A stretch of 64,000 bases of DNA from Bolinopsis microptera (GCF_026151205.1 NC_087072.1:5506084-5570083); one strand, 5' to 3'. Positions 1 through 20,719 are shown, numbered from the stretch's first letter. A program made the numbers and translations. Notes: generated by a model not told the origin, from the sequence alone.

Positions 1-3000
1 GCTTTCAGCGCAGCTGTCATGCACAGACAGCGGCGCTATCTCCGCACCTGCTTTGTTTCACAGCGTGCAGAGCAGCTGAGAGAGAGAGGGGACTACACGG
101 TGTTTAATTGGTGATTTACATGAGTAACTGAAGTGTTAGATCATGATGTTATGGAGGGAGGAGGATCAGTGTAGCTGAGAATGTGTCAGTTTGTGTGAGG
201 GAGTGTGTGAATATGTGTGAGGGAGTGTGTGAATATGTATGTTTCTATCTGAGAGTGTGAGAATTAGGATGAGTTTATTTTCTGTGTTATCAGAGAGCTC
301 ATATGTTTGTTTGTATGTTTGGTCAGACTGCATTCCTCTCTTGGCTCATTGGCTGCTCTCTGAAGAAAGAGAGCGGCCCAGGCTCGGGTAAAGAGGTGAA
401 AAAGTTCCTGTAAAAAGAAGTGAGAACATGTAACACAGTTACGAGTTGTTACGACTCACAACCCTCTCCAGACCTCTATAATACTCTCTTCAACATGCCC
501 TGTTCTGGTCTACAGATAAGAATTACAAGAGCCCAGGCCCATTAACGCTTCATCAACTCCGCTGCAGCGCAAGTTAATACTTGGGAGCACAGTCTGTAAC
601 GCTTCTAGCACCTCACAATCTCCCTATTGGAACACAGCCCGATACAACATGTTAAATGTGCGGTTTTACCGGCAGTTCTACTGGTCACATGACCAACCTT
701 TTGTCTAACTTAGACTGGACACTTGTCCGACTTCTTCTCCGGAGATGTCGGAGCCCTGAACGCTGGAGTGCTCTGCCATATTAAAATTATACAAACAGAT
801 TGTCTCCACGTGTCACATGTTGCACCATCTCGTTCAACAAGCTCCCTCAAAATACATGTCTTTACTAATGCGTGCAGTTCCAGTAGGATTGTCTCTAATA
901 ATTTGGTAGACGTCAAACTTGAGGTCTTGTAAGTTTGGGTGAGGGGATCTTCAGCTGTTAGCGTGTCAAAAAACAGTATTTACAGCTGGCTTTAGCATGG
1001 GTTCCTCTGTATCATTGTAAGATAGATCTCATGAAGCTGTAACGGCGAGGATCAATATAGTTTTAGCTGTAAAGAGTAGTTCAGAGCAACATCGGATTTG
1101 GATCGTCTTCTTTTTCTCCGCGATTCCAGAAAACTTTGAGATCCTGGTATTGGCATGAACTGAAAATCTGTCTGGATTTCTTATTCCAGTACCAGGTTCG
1201 CGGTATATCTCGATATAAAGTTGTGATACTATCATGAATACTTACAAATACACGCCCTTCAATTAGCTAATAATATGGTAATTGGAGGTGCTAATATTTA
1301 ATTGATTAGATGAAATGTCCTGATACCACCACTCACCCCAACCCGCCTGTCTGCTCTTCAAACACCGTGTTAAAAATATCTCCGAGGACAGCTCAACAAA
1401 CACTCTCACTTATTTTCGTCACACAACTTTAAAATGACTTTAAATCTGATAATTGCCCGTAATGTTACTGAACAAGGCGTGAAGGCGAGCTTGATTATTG
1501 CTGGTAACTCTGTTGCCAAAATGTGTTTAAATCCTGGTTTTCAGTCGCAGTTTCGAGGCCAGATCTGTAACTGTCACATGGTTGTCAGGCCGGAAAACAT
1601 TTCACTAAAATAGGTTATTGTATTACCAACAGTAGGTAGCCACTGATAACAGTCTTATTAAGACGGCATGGTGGGGTTAGAGTAAATCACATACAAGATA
1701 ATAGATATTTAGGAAATGCTACTGGCGGGGCCAGGTGGTCGCTGAAAAGCAGGTACCCTGTCTATATTTGGGGTGTGATTATTTGGGGTGTGAACTCTGT
1801 ACAATTAAGATAGTATCTCTGGAAGAGGTACGTGGTATCTTGTTTCTCTCTACCGTTGTCTGTCCCTCTCTATATCTAGATATTGCCCCCTAAAAGGCAC
1901 TTAAGGAGTTAAGGTGGGACCTTGCCCCCGCCTTGATCACATTCGTAACTTTCACGCTCTAGATATCACCATTATAGAGCCGGTCAGTTACTACATGACA
2001 TAATCACTGATCCTTACTTAAATCTTTATATAGATCCAGTTAACTGATATATTGAATCAGTTACTGTAGATATCCTTTTATCTAACTGAGCTGTCTATCC
2101 AAGAAATTGAGGAGAATTGAAAAGAAAGGATAGGAATAATGAGAATTGAGCTGTTAGCACTCCATCGATCACGTTTGTCGGCAAAAAAGTTTGATTAGCA
2201 CGACCAGTGTTTCTATCTACTGGCAGTGCCTCGTAATTACACAAGTGCTTGCTCAAAGTTAGCTACAAATTGCATGGCACTTGTAGCAACCAGAGTGTTC
2301 CGACCGTTCGACAATTGTCTTGAAACCCACCAAGTTTGAAGTCTGCACTCTACGGATGAAGCTCCATTTCTGTGTCTTGAACACATTTTTAGCCACCATA
2401 TGCATACATAACGAGTCAGATCAAAGGGTTTACTTTTAAAGGTTGAGGTCCGTGACCGTAGGAGGTTGACTGCGACTCAAGCTGCTGGTCTTTGTCACGG
2501 ACTGTCTCGGAATAACATGACGGAAAGGGCTCTTTTCATCCACAGTGAAACCTCGCACATTTGAAAGTCTAACTCTAATTGGGTGGTGATGTGTGCATTT
2601 TAGCTCCGGGTAATCGCCTGTCAATGGGAAAATTATCGTGGTTCACTGCGCAGGACAGTCACGAGCCAGGACCTGTGAAATATCACCTGCCTCATACCCG
2701 TGCCTACAGAATACTGTTGTCTGTACGGTCACAGTACGGTGCTGTGCCTGGTGGGATATTATCCAGTTAAAAGATACTATCTAGACAGGATCAGGATTAG
2801 GGCTGGTACTGCTGCACAAACTACAACTCAACTCCCAAATTGATTTAAATCCAGACATTGATGAATTGAAGGACTGATGCTGTGAGTACATACTAGTACT
2901 ACGTCATGGTACCGCCTCGTACCTCTTCATTAGTATTCTCTGGGTTTGTTTTGACTGGTCACTGGTCCCCCTCACACTTGTTATTAGAGACGCCACAATA

Positions 3001-4789
3001 TCTGGAGGATGAGGTAACCGCCGCTTGGAAGAGAGCGAGATTATAGAGTATTGATCAGACAGTATTGTTGAAGTTATATTTAGAGAGCTGACTATAAGAT
3101 CGAGCACAGCTCTCTGAACTGTACGGCTTCCCTAAAGTCTCTCGTAATAATGACGCTCAAAAATTCCTGTCATTTCCATCTCTCTGAGATCCTGAATATG
3201 AGCAGGAATGAGGATGTTACGGTGTGCCATCTGAGAGAGTGATGTGGTGGTGTCTGAAGTAACTACAGTATCCTGATACCGATCAGCAGCCTGAATCACA
3301 CTGTATCACCTGTATCCCACCACTTACCTGCAGGGCTCGGGAGTAAATTTGCTGATTGCGTGATTCTTGTCCTAATATTTTGCTACATTATGACACATAT
3401 TATCAAAATAGAGTTGATATTATGTTATTATGGAAAGAAAGGCAGACTCGGTGGCGTCTGCAGGCCTATTTGCGGAAGATTCTTTACTGAGGGATTTTTA
3501 ATTCCCTGACCCTACTTGAAATAGAGTCTGAAACCGTTCTTAATGCTTGGCCCTGTGTCTGCTAAAGGTTTGATATCCAATGAGATGATCGCGCTGAATC
3601 ACACCCCACGCACAAAGGCTAGGTTGTTTACGGTTCCTACCTCCAATCAAGCATGACCTCTAATACTCTTTAAATTCATCGCATTCCTATTTTGAAAGTG
3701 ATGTCATATTCACAGCTTCCCTAGCTTTACCCCATACCGTTTACTGCAAATCCTTACATCCCCAAAAGTATGTCTTCATTGCGCTACATTCAATCGTTTC
3801 CATTTAATTTCCCAGCACACTCATTTTTCTTCCTCAAAATAGCCTGGCAAAAGGTTGCATTCCTGGGTACTCATTCTATCGTAGACTTTAAGTCGGCACA
3901 CAACCTTACTTCCTTGTAGAAATGATTTCTGAAGAATGGCTTGTGCTGCTGGTGCACTAAGATATGCTCCTTACTAGTTATTAGACAGCTTATAAATGCA
4001 TGTGGCAGAGTGTTAATACAACTATTTAGAACATGTATCACTTAAATATGCGCGTCTCTTAACCATACCAAATATAAACAAATATCATATGTGTCAATTC
4101 AGTCTGACATTATTTCATCAAGACGAAAACCACTGAAATTAAGTTATGTAGTGTCTATGGAATATTACAACCTTTAAATTTTAGTGTTGATTATATCATT
4201 ACATAGAAACTTAGTATAATAGGTTTAACTATCATGTAGATCATTACTGATTTCGGAAAATTAAAATAGTTATTTTTTCCAATAGACGTTTTTCAATAGA
4301 CGTGTGAAAGTTATTAAACTCAGATTTAAAGTGAGAAAATTAGAGTTTAATAAGTAAGAAGTTGGCTGCACCAACAGGTGATTCTCAACATTCATGAATA
4401 TTTTGAACATTAATTCCTTTTTTTTGTTTGCATAATCTCACTGAATTTTGTATCACCAAAAGCAAAACATCCACTAAACTTACATCTTGAGTAGGAAACC
4501 AAGGAGAATAATAGTTTACAATTCAGATAAAAAACGGCAAATTAACATCGCTAATTATGACCACAAAATATAAAGGACCATTTTTCATTTAGCCATTCTC
4601 TAAGTATTAAGTATCACATTTCATATTTTGTTCATTAATTTTTCTCAATTCCAATCTATTAATAGACTTCCCCCTCTCACTCAATATTAACTGACTATAT
4701 AATATATAGCACATTGTTTTTTATAGAGCAGAGAATTACGGAGGGGGTATCTTTGGGGCCAACTGGTCTAACACGGCACATATTCTCAG
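1..4789. other. No supportable gene; possible coding end at the very left edge
   Basis: I see no splice-consistent coding exon here. A frame is open from base 1 to a TGA near 113 on the + strand and is rich in R and Q codons. It could be the end of an exon cut by the window, but nothing confirms it. A 22-bp GTGTGAGGGAG-type unit occurs twice in tandem at about 195-238. The remaining short open frames lack conserved motifs, and most begin at non-ATG codons. Confidence 0.4.
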
Positions 4790-11875
<7,086 letters not shown>

Positions 11876-13100
11876 GGTGAGCACCTCTTCGACTGAAACA
11901 AGTGATCCTGAAGATGCGAAGTAAAACGTCGGATTCTGGCGTAGTTAACGAGCCAGGATTCGGTAAATAATATAAGTTAGCCGCTAATCATGGACTTAAC
12001 AGCGCAATATTTGGAACACTACTTTGAAAGTGTAAGCTTTGAAGATATAAATAAGAACTCAATACTTTGGAGATTGTAATGTTGTTTTGTTTTTGCTTGA
12101 AATTTGTTTTGTTTTTAATCGTATGGATAAAATAGTAAATGTTCATTATATTATGGATTTCATAATGTTGTTGGACCGTCTTGTGCCCCCAGTTTCTGAA
12201 CCGACTATAATCCTCAGAGGGAGCGTGTACTTATCCTCGACAGCATTATGACGCTCTAGTATTTAGAGATACTTAAAATTCCATATTTGATCGAACCTCT
12301 TTAGCGTCTTCTCAGAACGTGTTATAAACGTTTTACGCAATCCCATCAAATATGGAATTTTGTATCGTCTGATATATGGTATCATTTTAAAATAGGGTTA
12401 TTGGTTAGAGAAATCTCGTGACGATTGCTCGTAACGATTCATATTTGATCACTATTAACCGCCGCCCTGAAATAGCCTCATATCCCCGGATTGATGCAAT
12501 AAATCATTGCAATGTGTATATGATACGGGTAATGTGAACTCAGACGTGCGCCTTGAAATTCTATAAAATGGGATGCCCTACTGGTTCCTGATTGTCGGTT
12601 AATCACTTCTAGTATAGCTGATAACCTGTGGGAACTTAAACTTTGGTTTTAGTAGGTATTCCATGAGATCGGGTATTCGGGGTACGTGGTATTCGGGAAT
12701 GGCTGGAGTATTCGGGGAATGGCTGGGTGTGAGCCAGTTAACTTCTTAAGTTTACAGGTTTATATTACATAATAGTGGTGCGAATGTTTATAGTTTTTAC
12801 ACTCGTTGATTCTCCAGGAGAGATACGGGACTGGAACAGACCTGACCTGGTGTCCGGAACTGTTTCCCAGTGTCCTAAACTTTTTTTACAGAGTTTGATG
12901 AGAACTATTGTTAAACATTGATATATAATGAGGCACGGTTAAAGTATATTTGAAGTTTGAAGATGGTACATTTGAAATGTTAGTTAATATGATCACCACT
13001 ATGTTTTATAGTGCAGCTCCACAGTGTTCATGTATTTATTTATAGATTTAACGCTATTTTTACGGGTACTTTACTGAGTATTTGAGATTTTATTAATAAA
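11876..13100 (+). other. Probable 3' UTR of the zinc-finger gene
   Basis: AT-rich sequence follows the TAA stop. The first good AATAAA signal on the + strand with a suitable context is at 13095-13100. No open frame of interest is present. Confidence 0.5.
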
Positions 13101-16100
13101 ATGTAGTCTCCTACAGAGGATAGTGATTGACGCACATCATAAGACAGTAGCTATGTTATTATTTGTTGGCGTAGAGGGTGCTGCTTACTATTTTATCTTT
13201 GAACGATCTTTCTTTTGACGTTCACTTAAGCTCGGCAGCACCCTTTCATCCGACTTAAAACTAATATTTGAGCCCTGAGGCTTCTTAAGTTTTGATGATT
13301 TAGTTGAACTATATCTATATATATGGTTGCCGTGGTTACTATCTATGATATAACACGGGAGAAGTTTATGTTTTATAACAAGGAGGGTTTTTAAAGAGAG
13401 GTAGCACTTGTCAGGCTGCCCAACTAATCGATATCAGGAGTTTCAAGTTGGTTGTCAGTCTTCTTTTTGAGGATTCCCTCATACGACGAGCACAGAGCTC
13501 CCATATATTGTAAGTTATATAGTTGTGACGTTTTGACACTGTCTTTAGTCGTGATCAAGACACTGGATGGAAGTATGCCGCCGTCGCCGCTGTGCTTTCT
13601 ACATATGAGTCACGTGACTGCTAGAGAGAGAGAGGAACTAGTTTTAACCCCTGATATAACAGTTTTATTAATTAACAGTTTATACTAAGGTTTGACCTCG
13701 CGTTGGAGTGTGTGGAGCTAGTGTGACAACACAGTTTTATTTTTAGCGCAACACTACTACAGGACCTGTGCCGACAACTACTACCAGCTGTCTTCGTCCT
13801 TCTCACACCATTCTCCCTCTCTCTCTCACTCTCTCCTTGTGTTTTAAAGCATATCGAGACTGTCTGTTTCGGAGAGGAAGGTGGAGAGATGCGAGGAAGC
13901 GTGGGTGGCTGGTGGTTTTGGTGGGCATAGTGCCAAGAGTTTTAATGTTCAGATAACGATAAGAATCGCAGCGTTTTACTTAACTTATGATTAACTTAGT
14001 TGAGCCGAGTAGATGATAGATCAGTGTGTGAGAGTGAGTGTGTATCAGTAGGGCTTAGAGTTGCTCTCGTGGGTTGAGATCTCTCCAACTTTTCGTATCC
14101 TTCCTTTGGTGAACACCCCCTACCTACCTAAAGTAGAAAACATTGAGATTATCCACAGAAAAGTTGGGGGATCTCCACTCATAACATCGTAACCATTTTG
14201 TGTGACATTGTATATTTATATATTACTATATTAACAACCCGGCGTATTCAAATAACCAGCTCGTCCTAAGAAGCTTAGATATCGTAACTATTATATATCT
14301 AATATATTCATACGGTGATATTCAATTCATAATACTAAACATGCTGATAATGATAATGATGATAATAATAATAATAATAATGCCAGTTGTCTAGAGATTC
14401 GGTGGCTGTCACGTGACATTTGATGTCACCCGGGACCTCGCTGATCGAGTGGTGACATGTGGTATTCAGCCACCGGAACTTTGTCAACTTTGTACAAAGT
14501 TCTACAAAAGGAAATGTTCCCAAAATTAATGCCAGAATATTGAGCACCCTTGCCTGGTGTGCATTTTGAAGATATTTTATAACCTTTTTTGAACATCTGA
14601 GCTTGCTTGAGCGAGCGTTCTTGGTAACATTTCCAAAATTCTTTTGAAAATAATACATTAATTGTTGTGATTTAATATAGGAAAAATATGAGTGGTAAGT
14701 TTTCTATGAGCTTTTATACGAACCCCCGTTTGATGGGGCCCCTAACTCGAATTAATGTATATATTGTAAAATAAAGAGTTCTTTTGGTCAATATTTGCGA
14801 TTTCGTAGAAGCTCTACCCATCACCCCTTACCAATTAGAAGAAGCACAGAACATGACAACAGTTCGAAACTATCTTCCTAGCTCCAAATTATATGCCCAT
14901 CAACTTGTTCTAATTTTTGCAGAATTTCGAAACTTGACGCACGGCCACAGCATTGTCAAAGCTTCAACATTAACAAAAAATAGGAATTCTTTTAAACATT
15001 TACTTTCAAGACCTGACAGGCGTCGCCCTACGGACAGTTTTAGGGACTTCTTAAACCTTAAACTTAATAATTAGTTCAATCTTGTCATGTGACCTGACTG
15101 TCTTGGGCCGTATCCCATAAAGGCGAGCACTACAAATTTACTTTCGACCTGAGAAGTCTTACAATCGGACAGGAAGCGCGAGTAGAAAGATATTGGTAAG
15201 GTTTGAGGGAATCATTAAGGGGAACAAATAACACTGGTTTTGTGAAATATGGTGTATTGATTGCTGGAGTGATGTTTATTGTTGATTAATAATTATATTA
15301 AGCTAAGAGTAAAATTACTGTGTTTAATTTGTTCAAATTTTATCAATTAAAGAATTAATATCAGAAAATTAAAATTCTGATTGCAAAGAAAGAAAAGAAT
15401 AACTTGAATCAAACCACATCGGATGCAATTATGAGGCAGATGCTGCTTAAAGTTTGTCTAAAACGGTTAAGTTCGATATAAAAAGTCATAGCTTGACGAC
15501 TATTGAGCTGAGTTACTCTACCCCAACTCTAAACATGGTAAGATAGTTCAATACCGATGTAGAATCCACTATTCCAACGAAAACCTATTTATTTTCGTAA
15601 TTGAAACAATAATTCATTTTGAGTCACATTAAGGTTTGAAAGTTGTGTATAACTTGATTTTGAGAAAGCAGTTGACCAACAAACTAGTGCTTGTGACCAC
15701 ACTTCTGCACACCGGCGCCTGCTCAATAATACGGAATCCCGTCAGTACCATATCATCTACCAGTACCACATTTAATACCTGATACCAGCGCTCAGGAGTT
15801 ACTAGTTACCGCCACTGAAGACTATATTAGGTTACATCGTCCTGCACCAGTCTCCCTAAGACTAAGTACCTAGAGTCTAGACGGCAGGTAACGCTTTAAG
15901 TGCCGTCTAGGTAGGGTCTACATGCTCCAGATGTTTCCTCCAGTCACATCATCTCCCAGGATTCCGGGCCCCATCAATTCAGTACCAATCTAGTACCAGA
16001 TCCCATCAATCAACCCCCAACAATAAGAAGCGGTCACATGTTCGTATGCAGGGTTAATACCAGCAGATCAATTAATGCTAGCCGTCACTAATTGCATCCA

Positions 16101-16426
16101 AGATACCATTCATATTATCTGTTTACCACCATGTCATAAGTTAATAAGTAGTCCGTGGATTGGTCCACAGACTGGGTCGTGCTTCTTGGATACTGCCGAT
16201 TAAAGCACTTGTCGCTAAAATACACTGAATTTGAAGGGTTTTGAAAACGGACAAAGTATTGAGTTAAGAGCAAAATTAATTTTGTCTATCCTCACTAATT
16301 TGGAGAATTGACTGTCTTGTCTATATCCTTATATCGCAGTAGATCCATCATGATGTCTGAAAATACGACAGTGAAAATAGTAACGACTAGAATGAGGATT
16401 GAGTATGACACGTATGATTCTATATA
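13101..16426. other. Unassigned intergenic sequence
   Basis: No splice-supported gene. A short (AAT)n run lies at about 14364-14382. The 96-codon frame at 14784-15074 shows no motif, though a Leu/Asn-rich stretch with no stop could be an old fragment. I see no terminal inverted repeats. Confidence 0.5.
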
Positions 16427-17642
16427 ATATCTTGATTACGCTAAGGCGTTCGATAAAGTTGATCACAAACTGTTGATCAGGAAACTTCACCTCTATGGCT
16501 TAAATCCAAAAATCATCAAATGGATTGAATCTTTTCTGTCAGACCGGAAGCAAGCTGTAGTGGTCGACGGCCACTTGTCATTTCTCGCTCTGATCATCAG
16601 TGGTGTCCCCCAGGGAACAGTCCTCGGGCCGATCTTGTTCCTTATTTTCATTAATGATATTGAGCATTGCATAACTGAATCCATCATCAGATGCTTTGCA
16701 GACGACACTCGTGTTTCAATATCGGTAACCTGTGAACAAGACGTATCTGTGTTACAAAACGACTTGAACAGTGTCATAAAATGGTCTGAACGAAACAATA
16801 TGGCACTACATAAAGACAAGTTTGAGTACATGTGTCACAGACACAATCGACGTAGTGCTCTCGTCGAACTTCCTTTTGTTAGTGAACTATACCAGTACTC
16901 AGTATCCAAAGACAAGTCACTCGCACCTGTAGGTCAACTAAGAGACCTCGGGGTTCTCGTCTCCAACGATCTATCTTGGCAACCCCACATCAAGACCGCA
17001 GCAAACAAGGCTCGACAAAAAGCTGCCTGGGTTTTCAGTGTCTTTCAGACAAGATCTCCAGTCATAATGCTTACGCTTTACAAGTCGATGGTTCGTAGTT
17101 TACTGGAATACTGTTGCCCGCTATGGCACCCCTCCAAGATATGTGACATCCAGGAGCTTGAAAGCGTACAGAAAGCTTTCACCGCAAGGATTACTGGAAT
17201 GCGTGATCTCCATTATTGGGACCGTCTTCAACGGCTATCTCTGATGTCTCTACAGCGTCGCAGGGAGCGGTTCATTTTACTTCATATGTGGAAGATTCTC
17301 CATCACCATACCAGCAACGACATTAACGTGCAGTTTGTCTCCAGGCCACGTTTTGGAAACCTTGCAGTCATTCCATCTGCATGCAGACACAGCTCAGCAG
17401 CAAATCAGTCACTGTATGATAATTCATTTGCAGTCATAGGCCCAAAATTGTGGAATGCAATGCCTTACCATTTGAATTCCATCGGCGACCGAGAGCATTT
17501 CAAATCGCAGCTCACCCAGTTCATGCTATCTCTTCCGGATACACCGCCCATCAGGGGCTACACTCCTCAGAACTCAAACTCGCTGCTTTGCTGGAGGAAT
17601 GACAGAGAGATCTCCTCTCTGTGGGGTGGTCACACAATGTGA
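16427..17642 (+). mobile_element. 5'-truncated non-LTR retrotransposon (CR1/Jockey-like reverse transcriptase)
   Basis: The open frame enters directly after an in-frame TAA and begins inside the RT palm at D-Y-A-K-A-F-D-K-V-D-H. It then has G-V-P-Q-G-T-V-L-G-P-I-L-F and the catalytic F-A-D-D-T box, followed by a long C-terminal region ending in a CWR motif before TGA. The missing endonuclease and RT N terminus show a 5' truncation, which is usual for LINE copies. The frame itself has no stops over 389 codons, so the insertion is fairly recent. It ends about 100 bp before the next gene and may affect that gene's promoter. Confidence 0.9.
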
Positions 17643-17749
17643 TGGCCCTGTTAAAGCTTAACGAATCTCAACATAGGTGACATAGGTAGGTGTATATATT
17701 ATTACCACACATAGTACGTCTTATAGCTGGTATTAGCTGGTATTTCGTT

Positions 17750-19866
17750 ATGAGGAGTTTCCCAGTAATTTTATTGCTCGTTGTCTCAGTTAGAAGCTAT
17801 GAGAAGATATGTGAGTTCGTATATAATAACCCTGATTGGGTGGATCATTCTAACAAAGAAGATACTTTCTTCGAATATAGAGTTGAGAAGGGCAAGGTCA
17901 CTGGTATTGTAACTACCAGTTTTGATATAATATCACCAACATGTGAATATAAACAAGCAGACCATCAGATTCATGATTTCTTGAGGTTTTACACTCGTGG
18001 ATCTGGAGAACTATTTCAATCCCTGGTATTCAAGATACGTTACAGCACGGACAGTGAGTACACCTACTTTACAATATTAGGGAAGAGTGATAATGATAAG
18101 CAGATTGGAGTTACAGACTATGTAACAGGTAAAGCAGCGGATATTCAGATATCAGACCTGTACTCTGATTACTACAAGATCTATCTTGGAGACCCTGGTG
18201 ATGCTACAAGTTTGGACTACAACTTTAGATCAAAGGACTATTGGAACTTGTTTCAGAATAACAACGTGCGTCTACAAGACACAGTACGGATAAAGAATGA
18301 TGGACGATGCACAGTATTTAAGTACATATCAGCCTGTTCTGATCCTACACCAAGACTCCGCGACGAAGAAGAAGCTATAACACAAACTGTGAACCTCGGC
18401 GCCCCCTACACTCTCACCTGTGCTGGCTCTGGAGCTCCTTATCTTGATGTCAAGTGGATTAAAGACGGTGAAACTACTTTTATACATCCAACTAATACCT
18501 ACACCGCTAAAGAGGCGGATCACAGGATAGAATCGACTGTCACTATAGGTAGGGTCTCTACTGCTCACCTCGGAGCTTGGACCTGCACAATCCTCAACAA
18601 GAACTTCGGGAACAGTGTAACTAAGACATGCATGTTACAGCTCCCATACTCTGTATCGCTCATTAGCACCCCACCTTTAGATTACTACACAGCAAATAGT
18701 GAAGAAACTGAGTTTAAATGGGTTGTACAAGGATGGCCACTAGAACAAGTTGCACTAGATTGTGGAGGTAAAGGCGCGGTAACAAGAGATGAGAGTGGAT
18801 ATACCTCCTCCACTCCTCCTCAGGTCATATTAACACTAACTCTGAGTAACCAGGATGAGGTGAGCTGTACTCTGAAGAATGGAGATAACGACCTCGATAC
18901 TCGTCAGATCACTAGAGTTGGATATACGTGTGAGGCTGGAGAGGGTGGAGTTGGTAAAGACTGTGAGGAGTGTCCAGCCAGACAAACAAGTAGAGCTGGA
19001 GTTGGTGAGTGTTTCTCTCCTGAAAGCTATTGTTCGGACGGATATTGGGGATATAGTGGGGTGAACTGTCAGCCGTGTCCGGACAACCGAACCAGTAGAC
19101 ATACAACTGTGAAAATACAGGAGTGCTTCCTTGATGTTAGTTACTGTGCTGAAGGACAATTTGGATACGGAAATAACTGCAATCAATGTACATTGTACAG
19201 AAGGAAATACTAGCCATGCTAAACCAAAGAAAGAAGCTGAATGCTTCCTTGATGTTAGTTACTGTGCTGAAGGACAATTTGGATACGAAAATAACTGCAA
19301 TCAATGTACAGAAGGAAATACTAGCCATGCTAAAACAAAGAAAGAAGCTGAATGCTTCCTTGATGTTAGTTACTGTGCTGAAGAACAATATGGATATGAA
19401 TATAGCTGCATCCAGTGTCCTATAGGAAAGACAAGCCAACCTTCTACAAAATCCATAACTCAATGTTATACTTCTGAAGATCTAAAAGGTAAAGTATGCT
19501 AAAAGTGTTATAAATGTTCACAGTTTCCACTTAGCCGCATAAGGGTGGGAGCAAGGTGGTTTTGAAGACCATACTGTTCTTTGGAGCGGAAATGAGCTAT
19601 AGTTTTCACTAACGAGAGTCAGACAACTTACGATTTCTCGTCTCAAAAGTGTTAGTGTTGGTTACCTAACGTGGATCTAATATTCTTTAACTTTCTCAGG
19701 TAATAAAGTGACTCTACACGTTTTGTGGAGTCTTGCTGGTGTATTTTTCTTAATCACAGTCATGGTCCTCACAGTGGTTGCTACACGTAACTTCCTTGTC
19801 ATACGTTGTATGACCCGCCGCGCACGAAGTTTCACTATAGTGAGCCGCGCGCGCGGCTCACTATAG
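17750..19866 (+). CDS. Type I receptor-like protein: Ig domain, cysteine-rich repeats, TM segment; frameshifted and MITE-altered
   Basis: The ATG at 17750 opens a signal peptide (MRSFPVILLLVVSV). An unrecognised N-terminal domain of about 180 residues follows, then an Ig domain (C ... W-I-K-D-G ... G-A-W-T-C), a second diverged Ig-like stretch, and repeats of about 37 residues with the pattern C-x5-C ... G-x3-C-x2-C that resemble ephrin-receptor/TNFR-type cysteine modules. The first frame stops at 19213 because of a 7-bp insertion (19192-19198); the repeats continue in another frame to a donor at 19488|GTAAAG. The last exon starts at 19700 after TTTCTCAG and encodes a TM helix. It now ends at TAG 19864-19866 inside a MITE. 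Likely a cell-surface receptor, possibly recognition-related; ligand unknown. It may be a pseudogene. Confidence 0.65.
19121..19470 (+). repeat. Tandem 111-bp (37-codon) cysteine-repeat units
   Basis: Near-identical units start at 19121, 19239 and 19350. The second-to-third spacing is 111 bp, a whole number of codons. The first-to-second spacing is 118 bp, exactly 7 bp more. Very high nucleotide identity between units points to recent duplication or gene conversion. Confidence 0.9.
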
Positions 19867-19900
19867 TGAAACGACCGTGGGGGTCACCACGTGATACAAA
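19796..19900. mobile_element. hAT-like MITE copy 1, inserted in a coding exon
   Basis: The element begins TTGTCATACG and ends CACGTGATACAA, with imperfect inverted ends (TTGTATCACG on the reverse strand). AACTTCC lies directly on both sides (19789-19795 and 19901-19907), with the eighth base differing, which fits an 8-bp target duplication. The interior contains a perfect 44-bp palindrome at 19829-19872. A second copy at 55753-55858 shares both ends but has a different middle. Confidence 0.75.
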
Positions 19901-20014
19901 AACTTCCTGCGCAGTAAGTGCACTAGTTCAAACCTCAGCTCTGAACCCGAGTGTGTGGACACAATTATAATGTATAACACAACCGCCCCAAAAACTCTCC
20001 ACTGTGTCACCTGA
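19901..20014 (+). pseudogene. Stranded ancestral 3' end of the receptor exon
   Basis: If the MITE and one AACTTCC copy are ignored, the TM exon frame continues here for about 36 codons to TGA at 20012-20014. The stretch is Ser/Cys/Thr-rich, suitable for a short cytoplasmic tail. In the present sequence it lies downstream of a stop created by the MITE. Confidence 0.6.
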
Positions 20015-20688
20015 AGAAGATCTGGACGACACTTATAAATTTATCAACTCTGATCTGACCTGACTTAATAATTACTATAATTACACTATCTTCATTTATT
20101 TTGACACTTTGCCCCACTCATATTATTAAGTCATGGTTAAGAAATAAATACTATCAAAATATTATTGTAAGAACAACATTTTAATTTTTGCATTGTTAAT
20201 AGATTGACCCGACGCACGCTACTTCGTATAGTACTTCATACTTGCCTTTTATCTTTAACATTTAAGAATAAAGCGGCGCGAGCTATAACTCGATCGAAAC
20301 GAGTATTATCCGTCAAAACTTTAATCCTAACCATCAGAACATCATTATTCATTATCATAATGACATTAGTCATGAGTATTGAAAACAGTTTATCAAATAA
20401 ATTTGTATTTGATACACGATGCATACTTCTTTCGTGTACGCCGGCCGGCAGGCGCGCGCGAAAAGTGATATGCATGATGCAACGTGTATCAAGTATGTAT
20501 ACTAAATGTATATTACGTGGAGCGATTTAAGTAACTGTTAAGTTATTGTCTTTTAGTTCTTTTTTGTTTTACTTTGAAGTGTTTTTGTAAAATATGTTGA
20601 TAAACTTTGTATGTAAACTCCTTTTCGGCGTTATCAAAAAATATGCAACACTAACATTTATTATTGATTGACGGTGTCAATCCGTCGA

Positions 20689-20719
20689 GATCGTTGCTCT
20701 GCGAAGCAGAGCAACGATC
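20689..20719. repeat. Perfect inverted repeat, 14-bp arms, 3-nt loop
   Basis: GATCGTTGCTCTGC, GAA, GCAGAGCAACGATC. It sits next to GACGGTGTCAATCCGTC, itself a small palindrome, within the CG-rich repeat nest. Confidence 0.9.

Noticed and set aside
1-113. End of an exon or gene at the left edge
   Set aside because: The frame is open to the edge but short, with no motif and no clear splice donor.
14784-15074. 96-codon open frame
   Set aside because: No motif or splice support, and composition like surrounding AT-rich DNA.
18329-19463. Minus-strand frames over the receptor gene
   Set aside because: They are reverse-strand shadows of the repeat-coding exons.
20204-20530. 108-codon frame in the repeat nest
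   Set aside because: Overlaps a comparable frame on the other strand and short palindromic repeats; no motif.
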